Positions 52,235 through 59,388 of a DNA stretch of 64,000 nucleotides are shown piece by piece. The stretch is from Mycobacterium kansasii ATCC 12478 (GTDB lineage: Bacteria; Actinomycetota; Actinomycetes; Mycobacteriales; Mycobacteriaceae). The position numbers and the translations under genes are program-made. Where the stretch lies: positions 1,612,001 to 1,676,000 of the forward strand of contig NC_022663.1 of assembly GCF_000157895.3 (NCBI RefSeq). The letters run 5' to 3'. The notes below the pieces were generated by a model that searched no databases, was not told where the DNA came from, and saw only the letters and a program-made list of their open reading frames with translations. Each line of letters opens with the position of its first letter. Within the stretch, counting starts at the first letter, position 1.

Positions 52235-53715
52235 CGGTGACTCGACGGTCTCTGCTGGGCGGAGCCATCACGGGGGCGGCAGCCCTGGGATTGGCGTCAT
52301 GTTCATCCAGGCCTGACCGAACCGCTAAACCCGCGTCCGCCTTCGACGAACTCGACGCCAAGATCGATGCGGGCATGAAGGCCTACGGGATCCCGGGCGT
52401 CGCGGTTGGCGTATGGGCCGGCGGTCAGGAATACGTCAAGGGCTACGGTGTCACCAACGTCGACCATCCGGTGCCCGTGGACGCCGATACCGTCTTCCGG
52501 ATCGGTTCCACCACAAAAACATTCACCGGAACCACGCTCATGCGACTGGTGGACGAGGGCACGGTGGACCTGGACGCGCCCGTGCGCCGGTACCTTCCCG
52601 AGTTCGCGGTTGCCGACCCGGCGGTCGGCGCCGCCGTGACGGTGCGTCAGCTGCTCAACCACACGTCGGGCTGGATGGGTGACGACGTCCAGGACTTCGG
52701 CCGCGGCGACGACGCACTTTCGGCCTACGTCGCATCGATGACGCGACTACCGCAGCTGACTGCGCCGGGAACCGTATTCGCTTACAACAACGCCGGTTTG
52801 GTGGTCGCGGGCCGGATCATCGAAGTCGTCACCGGGTCGACGTACGAGTCGGCGGTGCAACGTCTACTGCTGGACCCGCTGCAACTTGGCCATACCCACT
52901 ACTTCTCCGACCAGATCGTCGGTCTGAACGTGGCGGCCGCGCACAACGTGGTCGACGGCAAACCGGTTGTCGATACCGGTTTTTGGTCCTTTCCGCGTAG
53001 CTGCAACCCGACCGGCGCGTTGATTTCCAGTGTGCGAGATCAACTGCGCTACGCCAGGTTTCACCTCGGCGACGGCACGGCACCCGACGGAAGCCGGCTA
53101 CTGGGCCCGCAAGCGCTGGCGGCAATGCGCTCGGACCCCGGCGCGGGCGGCACCCTGCAAGTCGAGCTCACCGGAATGGGTGTTGCCTGGATGCTCCGGC
53201 CATCCGCGGAAGGCCCGATCATTGTCCAGCACGGCGGCACCTGGAACGGGCAACGCTCCGGGTTCTTCATGGTGCCGGAGCGCAACTTCGCAATGACGTT
53301 GCTCACCAATTCCGAAGGCGGAGCGGCGCTGACCACAGACCTGTTCGCCGACGACTGGGCGCTGCGTCGCTTCGCCGGGATCAGCAACCTGCCCGCGGTA
53401 CCGCAGCACCTCAGCGCCGCCGACCTGGCGCCGTTTCAGGGGCGCTACGTCGCCGAGCTCATCGACGAATCCGGGCGCCTCGGGCAGGCAGTCATCGACT
53501 TGCGGGTAGGGAACGGGCACCTCGACGGCACCATCAGCAACGGTGACCCAGGCACGGACAGCAGCCGCTTGGGCCTTGCCTTCTACCGGCCCGACCATGC
53601 GATCGACCTCGGACCCGACAACAAGCCGGTGGGCACGCGGTCCGATTTCGTGCGCGACTCAGCCGGCAACATCGCCTGGTTCCGCAATCACGGACGCATT
53701 TTCCAACGCCGGTAG
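52231..53715 (+). CDS. Beta-lactamase-family serine hydrolase, exported
   Basis: A 494-residue class C beta-lactamase/DD-peptidase-fold protein. MTVTRRSLLGGAITGAAALG shows a twin-arginine signal ending at LASC, a lipobox. Active-site motifs are STTK (S-x-x-K), YNN (Y-x-N) and HGG; an extra C-terminal domain (~380-494) follows, as in esterase-like members. GTG start overlaps the previous stop (GTGA). It could act on peptidoglycan peptides or lipid esters. Coupled expression with the exported hydrolase suggests a common envelope substrate. Confidence 0.82.
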   Translation: MTVTRRSLLGGAITGAAALGLASCSSRPDRTAKPASAFDELDAKIDAGMKAYGIPGVAVGVWAGGQEYVKGYGVTNVDHPVPVDADTVFRIGSTTKTFTGTTLMRLVDEGTVDLDAPVRRYLPEFAVADPAVGAAVTVRQLLNHTSGWMGDDVQDFGRGDDALSAYVASMTRLPQLTAPGTVFAYNNAGLVVAGRIIEVVTGSTYESAVQRLLLDPLQLGHTHYFSDQIVGLNVAAAHNVVDGKPVVDTGFWSFPRSCNPTGALISSVRDQLRYARFHLGDGTAPDGSRLLGPQALAAMRSDPGAGGTLQVELTGMGVAWMLRPSAEGPIIVQHGGTWNGQRSGFFMVPERNFAMTLLTNSEGGAALTTDLFADDWALRRFAGISNLPAVPQHLSAADLAPFQGRYVAELIDESGRLGQAVIDLRVGNGHLDGTISNGDPGTDSSRLGLAFYRPDHAIDLGPDNKPVGTRSDFVRDSAGNIAWFRNHGRIFQRR

Positions 53716-53730
53716 CGCCGTTGGCCCGGA

Positions 53731-54936
53731 CTAGCGTGACCTACTCCGCGTCGCAGCAACCCAGGCCAGGGTCGTCAGCGTAGCCACCGGATAGACCAGC
53801 CCGGCCCAGGCCAGATACCAGGGCCGGCTGATCACCCAGATGGTGGGCTGGGCGAAGCTGAGCAACCACGGCACGCCGATCATGGTCAGCCCCAGCCAGC
53901 TCCAGCCGATGATTCGGGCGCCAAGGCGCTCGCGCACCGGCCCCTGCAACACCCAGATCATCAGCGGCACCAGCCACACCCAGTGGTGGGTCCACGAAAT
54001 AGGCGAAAGCAGTAGCCCGAACATTTCGACGACCAGCAACTTGCCCAGCTGATCGGACGCATCCAGCGCCCGCCACGCCAGGACAGCCAGGACCGCCGTG
54101 ACGGCAATCGCTGTCAGCACCAGCGGACCAAAGCCGGCGTCGTGTCCGAGAATCCGCGAAATCGCGCCGCGCCACGACTGATTGAACGACGTAGCGATGG
54201 GCCCGACCCGGCGAGCGTCGCCCAACAGGTCGGTGAAGTAGTAGCGCGCCTGGTCGCCGACGACCAGTAACGACACGCCGACGCTGGCCGCGAAGACGAC
54301 TGCCGACGCGGCCGCGGCTAGCCAGCGCCGTACGCCAACGAGATAGACGGCGGTGATCGCCGGCGTCAGCTTGATGCCGGCAGCCACCCCGACCAGCAGG
54401 CCCGACAGCCACCACCGGGTGGTGTAAACCGCCCACAGCGCCGCCAGCATCAGCAAGACGTTGATCTGGCCGTAGTCGAAGGTGCTGCGCAGCGGCTCGA
54501 GCCAGATGGCGATCGCCGTCCACAGCATCGCGGCCCGGTGACCGCGTCCGGCCGGCACGCCCAACAGGCGCTGGCTGATCCGGACCGCGCCGTACAGCGC
54601 CGCCATCGTCGCGAGCTGCCACAACAGCGCAAGCAGACCGAACGGCAGCAGATGCAACGGGTAGAAGACGACCGCAGCGAACGGTGGATAGGTGAACGGC
54701 AGCGGGAAGTCCGGCGTCTGGTCGGCGTACACGTAGCTGTACAGGGTGCCCGGGCGATCCAGAGCCGCAGCCCCTCCCACGTAAACATGCAGGTCCACGA
54801 AGTTCGCACCGTTGGGCGCCAGGTAGGTCCAGGCGAATCGCGCGGCGACGCTCAGGATCAGCAGCAGCGGCGCTGCCCGCATCTGCCACCGGGTGGTTCT
54901 CGCCGTAAGGACGGCTGAAGTCCTGTCTACCCGCAC
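53731..54936 (-). CDS. pimE: PIM mannosyltransferase PimE
   Basis: A 401-residue GT87 polyprenol-phosphate-mannose-dependent alpha-1,2-mannosyltransferase with ~10 membrane helices. The catalytic aspartate lies in NFVDLHVY in the first periplasmic loop. It makes PIM5 from PIM4 on the way to polar PIM6. Matches Rv1159. GTG start. Confidence 0.9.
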   Translation of the reverse strand: MRVDRTSAVLTARTTRWQMRAAPLLLILSVAARFAWTYLAPNGANFVDLHVYVGGAAALDRPGTLYSYVYADQTPDFPLPFTYPPFAAVVFYPLHLLPFGLLALLWQLATMAALYGAVRISQRLLGVPAGRGHRAAMLWTAIAIWLEPLRSTFDYGQINVLLMLAALWAVYTTRWWLSGLLVGVAAGIKLTPAITAVYLVGVRRWLAAAASAVVFAASVGVSLLVVGDQARYYFTDLLGDARRVGPIATSFNQSWRGAISRILGHDAGFGPLVLTAIAVTAVLAVLAWRALDASDQLGKLLVVEMFGLLLSPISWTHHWVWLVPLMIWVLQGPVRERLGARIIGWSWLGLTMIGVPWLLSFAQPTIWVISRPWYLAWAGLVYPVATLTTLAWVAATRSRSR

Positions 54937-55086
54937 GACATTAGTGGGACACCATCCGAGAGCGCCGGATCACCGCCACCACTCGTATCGGTAACGATCA
55001 CATAAATGCCACATGTGTCACTTGAGTCACACCAGTACCGCGATAGCTTCTGCTGCGGGACCTGTCACCGCTAACCAGGGAGAGTC

Positions 55087-55728
55087 ATGCCAACCATGTG
55101 GACCTACGTACGCGCCGCCGCCGTCTTGGTCGGTTCGTCCGCCGCCTTACTCACGGGCGGTATCGCCCACGCCGACCCGGCTCCGGTGCCGGATCCGGTT
55201 TCCAACATCCCGCAGCAGCTGATCGCGTCGGCCGCCAACGCGCCGCAAATTCTGCAAAACCTCGCGACGGCCCTGGGAGCCACCCCGCCAGTCCCCAAAG
55301 CCCCGGAACCCGCGCTTGCCGCGCCCGGCATCGCATCCATGATTCCGGGACTGACTCCCACCGCACCGGCTGTACCGGCTACATCGGCCGGAACGCCGGC
55401 CATTCCTGGGGTGACCACACCGATCCCAGGTATCACCGCACCGGTGGCGGCTCCGACGGCTCCCGCAGCGGCGGCAACGCCGGCCATTCCCGGGGTGACC
55501 ACACCGATCCCGGGCGTCACCGCGCCGCTGACTCCGGCGGCTCCCGCGGCGCCGGCAGCGGCGCTTCCCGGGTTGGCATCGGCGATTCCGGGTCTCGCCC
55601 AGGCGGCCCTACCGGGGTTGGCTTCGGGCGCCATTCCGGGACTACCGGCCGCTGCCCCCGCGCCCGCGGCACCCGCGCCTGGGGCACCGGCAGGTCCGCC
55701 CCAGACGCTGCTAGCTGCACTGCCCTGA
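55087..55728 (+). CDS. Secreted Pro/Ala-rich repeat protein (Rv1158c-like)
   Basis: A 213-residue secreted protein. Signal peptide ends HADP near residue 31. A short helical region (PQQLIASAANAPQILQNLATAL) is followed by a low-complexity chain with repeated IPGVTTPIPGITAP-type units. GGGAGAG precedes the ATG. Surface or wall-linked role is likely, but function is unknown. Gene pair with the next one is conserved. Confidence 0.8.
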   Translation: MPTMWTYVRAAAVLVGSSAALLTGGIAHADPAPVPDPVSNIPQQLIASAANAPQILQNLATALGATPPVPKAPEPALAAPGIASMIPGLTPTAPAVPATSAGTPAIPGVTTPIPGITAPVAAPTAPAAAATPAIPGVTTPIPGVTAPLTPAAPAAPAAALPGLASAIPGLAQAALPGLASGAIPGLPAAAPAPAAPAPGAPAGPPQTLLAALP

Positions 55729-55776
55729 CCCAACTGTCAACCGGCCGACCATCTACCTAGGACTGGAGAAACTACC

Positions 55777-56958
55777 GTGGCAAGCACGTGGAGCCTGTCC
55801 AAAGGTTTGGCCGCCGCCGTCGTCACCTCGGCTGCCGCGTTCGGGCTTTGCCCGGCCGCGGCAGCCGACCCGGCGGCGCCGCAGCCCAACCCCAACCAGC
55901 AGCTACCCGGCCTGCCGGCGTTGACCCAGTTGAGTCCGATAATCCAACAGGCCGCCAGCAACCCTGGACAGGCGACGCAGCTGCTGATGGCCGCGGCGCA
56001 AGCGTTTGTCCACAATCCGGCTGCGCCGCCGGAATCCAAGAACGTCGCGGCTTCGGTGAACCAGTTCGTGGCAGAGCCGACCAATCCCGGTTCGCCCGCG
56101 CTGGGTGTGCCCGCGCCGGCGCCGGCTCCCGAGACCGCCCCGGTGCCACACGTGCCACCACCTGGTGTGGAGCCCGGCATGCTGGCGCACCTGCCGACCG
56201 GGGTCGATCCCGCACACGCGGCCGGCCCCGCGCCGGCTTCTCCGTCGGGTGGAGCACCGCCCGCTGCGGCCCCCGCACCGGCCGCCGCACCGGCTTCTCC
56301 GCCCGGTGGAGCACCGCCCGCTGCGGCCCCCGCACCGGCTTCTCCGCCGGGTGGGACACCTGCCGCTGCGGCTCCCGCGCCGGCCGCCGCACCCGCACCG
56401 GCTCCCCCGTCGGGCGTGCACGCGCCGGATTCTGCGCCAGGTGGGGCGCCCGCGCCGGCTCCACCGTCGGCCGCCCCCGCGCCGGCCCCCGAAGCGGCCC
56501 CACCTGCGCCGGCCGCGGCTCCGGCGGCGGCACCCGGATTCGGCCCCGACACCCCGCCCACGCAGGACTTCATGTACCCCTCGATCGGCACGAATTGCCT
56601 GGCCGACGGTAGCAACGTGATCGCCACCGCGCTCTCGGTCGCGGGCCCCGCCAAGATTCCGTCACCCGGCCCGGGGCCGGGCCAGACGGCGTATGTGTTC
56701 ACTGCCGTCGGGACCCCCGGACCCGCCGAGGTTCAGCGGCTGCCGTTGAACGTCACCTGGGTGAACCTGACGACCGGCAGGTCCGGCAGCGCCACGCTCA
56801 AGCCTCGGCCGGACATCAATCCGGACGGGCCGACCACGTTGACCGTGATCGCCGACACCGGTTCGGGCAGCATCATGTCGACGATTTTCGGTCAGGTCAC
56901 CACCAAGGAACGGCAGTGCCAGTTCATGCCGACCATCGGGTCAACGGTGGTGCCGTAG
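55777..56958 (+). CDS. Secreted Pro/Ala-rich protein (Rv1157c-like)
   Basis: A 393-residue secreted protein with signal peptide ending AAADP, an N-terminal helical segment like its neighbour's (LTQLSPIIQQAASNPGQATQ), a long Pro/Ala/Gly repeat (~residues 110-265), and a C-terminal ~120-residue globular domain (DFMYPSIGTNCLADGSN to IGSTVVP) with two cysteines, probably a beta-sandwich. GTG start with GGAG upstream, 48 bases after the previous gene; probably one operon. Confidence 0.82.
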   Translation: MASTWSLSKGLAAAVVTSAAAFGLCPAAAADPAAPQPNPNQQLPGLPALTQLSPIIQQAASNPGQATQLLMAAAQAFVHNPAAPPESKNVAASVNQFVAEPTNPGSPALGVPAPAPAPETAPVPHVPPPGVEPGMLAHLPTGVDPAHAAGPAPASPSGGAPPAAAPAPAAAPASPPGGAPPAAAPAPASPPGGTPAAAAPAPAAAPAPAPPSGVHAPDSAPGGAPAPAPPSAAPAPAPEAAPPAPAAAPAAAPGFGPDTPPTQDFMYPSIGTNCLADGSNVIATALSVAGPAKIPSPGPGPGQTAYVFTAVGTPGPAEVQRLPLNVTWVNLTTGRSGSATLKPRPDINPDGPTTLTVIADTGSGSIMSTIFGQVTTKERQCQFMPTIGSTVVP

Positions 56959-57061
56959 AACGGGTTCGGTCTCGGTATCGCGGCGGCGCAGGCTCATGGT
57001 TGGGCGCAACGACAGCCCGGCGTGACTCGCCGCCGCGGCCGACAGCTGGCCAGTCGCGGCA

Positions 57062-57208
57062 TCAGTACGCCATGAATAAGATTGCGTCGCGGTCGTACTC
57101 CAGGCCGGGATGAACGTCGGCAAGGTGTTTTTGGGTCAGCTCGACCAATTCGTCCTCGTCCTTGCCGACGATGGCTTCGCCGCACGGACACGTTATGTGT
57201 GTTTTCAC
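57062..57208 (-). CDS. DUF1059 small protein
   Basis: A 48-residue protein MKTHITCPCGEAIVGKDEDE continuing LVELTQKHLADVHPGLEYDR and DAILFMAY. It has a CPCG knuckle and a histidine pair typical of DUF1059. GAAAGGCGG lies before the GTG start. Corresponds to small genes next to the glycosylase in other mycobacteria. Function unknown; a metal-binding role is plausible. Confidence 0.85.
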   Translation of the reverse strand: MKTHITCPCGEAIVGKDEDELVELTQKHLADVHPGLEYDRDAILFMAY

Positions 57209-57241
57209 GTTGCCGCCTTTCACTTGGCTTTGCCGATGGCC

Positions 57242-57811
57242 CTAATCCTTAGCAGAAGCCTTCATCTGTTTCTTGTGCGAGCGCACCTGCCCGAGCGAGC
57301 GGGCGTCGACGATATCGGCGACAGAGATATAGCTGCCGGGTTGACCGTACGGTCCGGCGGCCTCGCGCCAGCCCGGCGGCGTCACGCCGTATTGCTTGCC
57401 GAGCAACGCCAGAAAGATCCGGGCTTTTTGCTCGCCGAAACCGGGCAGCCCCTTGAGCCGCCGCAGCAACTCGTTACCATCGGGATCGCCGGCGGTCCAC
57501 ACGGCGGCCGCATCCCCGCCGTAGCGGTCCACGACGACCTGCGCCAGTGCCTGGATGCGCTTGGCCATCGAGCCCGGAAAGCGATGTATCGCAGGCTTTT
57601 CCGAGCACAGTGCGGCGAACTTTTCCGGGTCGTAGTCCGCTATCTCACCGGCGTCGAAACCGCCCATCCGGTCGGCGATCTTCTTGGGCCCGGCGAACGC
57701 GGTCTCTAACGGCACCTGCTGATCAAGAAGCATGCCGACCAGCAGCGCAAACGGATTGGAGTCGAGCAGCGCGTCGGCGGCCTGGTCCTGGGCAAGCTGC
57801 AGTTTCGGCAT
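57242..57811 (-). CDS. HhH-GPD base-excision DNA repair protein (Rv1156-like)
   Basis: A 189-residue protein with the helix-hairpin-helix LKGLPGFGEQKARIFLALLG of HhH-GPD glycosylases. No FeS cysteines at the end. It lacks an evident lysine-aspartate pair typical of active glycosylase/lyases, so lesion specificity is uncertain. Followed after 33 bases by the DUF1059 gene. Confidence 0.8.
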   Translation of the reverse strand: MPKLQLAQDQAADALLDSNPFALLVGMLLDQQVPLETAFAGPKKIADRMGGFDAGEIADYDPEKFAALCSEKPAIHRFPGSMAKRIQALAQVVVDRYGGDAAAVWTAGDPDGNELLRRLKGLPGFGEQKARIFLALLGKQYGVTPPGWREAAGPYGQPGSYISVADIVDARSLGQVRSHKKQMKASAKD

Positions 57812-58379
57812 TGGTAGTCAGGGACGCGGTGTCCGACGAGCGGATCCGTTTCCCCATCCCCCTTATCTGTGTTGAGGACCCCCGGTAAAGGTGGATCCGT
57901 TGGTCATTTCATGTTGTTTGGCCGTCGTTCGGGCCCGTGTTAAGCGCTGCGGACCGTAGCCGGGGTCGAGGTGGAGCGCCCACAGCGCAGCGAGGACGAA
58001 CGACCTCGGGGCTGGCGAGGATCCGCCGCATACTGAGTCGGGTCGGACGAGGGGAAAGGCCGTTTCGTTCAAGTCATCTGCTTCCTCCATGCCGACGGTG
58101 TGGGAGACGACGTTGCGCGTGCCGGCGCCCCGCCTTATCTGGGTCCACGGATGAATCCGGTGACATGATGATCGATGGGGTGCCCGACATGCGGGCCGCC
58201 GAAAAGGGGTGCGGCCGCTCATTCTTTCCGGGAAGTCCACTCAACAGCTGGGGGGCGACAGGGAGATCGGGGGAGCCGACCGCGGGCATCGGCTGAAATA
58301 TGCGCAGGGCACGCAGGCAACGCATGGTTAAGCGGCCACCTCCTGACGTTGCGGGACGGGCAGCGCCAAGGCGCCATCG
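57812..58379. other. Region without recognisable gene next to intron remnant
   Basis: The stretch between the glycosylase gene and the truncated reverse transcriptase has only short frames. A minus-strand frame at 57863-58240 has some protein-like sequence (NETAFPLVRPDSVCGGSS) but no family I recognise. It may be the flank into which the intron moved, or deleted element sequence. No clear group II domain V hairpin was found here. Confidence 0.4.
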
Positions 58380-59148
58380 CCAATCTTCCACCGCAACCAA
58401 GGTGAGCCGATCCACCCCGGCCACACCCCTGTTCTTACGCACCCGTTCCCACGCCTCCCACAAGACGTCATGCCTGTGGATCGGGCCATACAGGGCATGG
58501 AAACGCCGACCCTTGGACTGCTTGGCCGCAGCCCATAGTGCCTGTTGAAGTTGTCGCATTTTCACCGGCGACACCACCAACAGTTGGTCGTCGGCTACAA
58601 CAAGCGATGACTCGTTGGGGTGGTTGGTTCGGGCAGCACCGGTCATGCCCTCATGCTTGCCCGCTTCGCCCGCGTGACCACAGCAGGGTCCCTTACCTCC
58701 CGGCGCGTTATGTTGCACGCCGATCACCCGCACTACGACCCCCTCGGACTCCCGCTGCACTCCAAGGACTTTCACCATCGGCTTATATCCCTGGTCCCTT
58801 GCCCGACGTCGGCACGTGCAGACGGGCCTCTCCAGTTCCGAACCAGACTTGTGTGCACGTGTAATCTCCCTACCCCGAAGAGACCCGGCGAGCTAACCCG
58901 GACCAGGGCGCGTCAGACATGGCCTTCACCGTGAAGTGAGCGGCTCGGCTCTCCCGTTGTAACTGTGACGAGGCTGCAGAGTTCGCGTTACCGCTACAGC
59001 CCATGCACTCGATCCCTCCAAAGAGGCTTTCGACACCCCGCTTAGCCCGCCGCCTCTCAACGACGAACCGGGGCCCCCTACCCGGCGCTCCGGTGCCTAC
59101 CGGGACGCGACTTCCACCCGCAAGCCTGATCCAGCTTTCTGGACGCAC
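58380..59148 (-). mobile_element. Truncated group II intron with reverse transcriptase fragment
   Basis: Read on the minus strand, the 5' end GTGCGTCCAGAAAGCTGG (from 59148) is a typical group II intron start, followed by ~600 bases of structured sequence including GGATATAAGCCGATGGTGAAAG-like motifs. A reverse transcriptase N terminus follows: MRQLQQALWAAAKQSKGRRF (from 58559), then a segment with KNRGVAGVDRLTL, ending at VEDW at 58380. Everything after this (RT domains 1-7, maturase, domains V-VI) is missing. The element is dead. Confidence 0.75.
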
Positions 59149-59388
59149 CACCAACCCAGTCTAGAACTGCGACACAGCATCACCGCAGCTGTCACCGTTG
59201 CCGGGCACGAGAAACGGCTTGTCATCTCGATGCATGGCCGGCGTAATCAGCTACTGGCACTCATGTGGCGCCGGCACCGGTCGTCGGAGCTCAACATTTG
59301 CCAGCAGATCGCTCAAACCGCCGGAACAGCCTTGCGATCCGCGGTAAATTGTTGCCGATATTTCGAATCGCCAACTGGAGCACCTGCG

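Noticed and set aside
57863..58240. A 125-codon minus-strand frame near the intron remnant
   Set aside because: Some protein-like stretches, but no start signal, no recognised family and no neighbour support.
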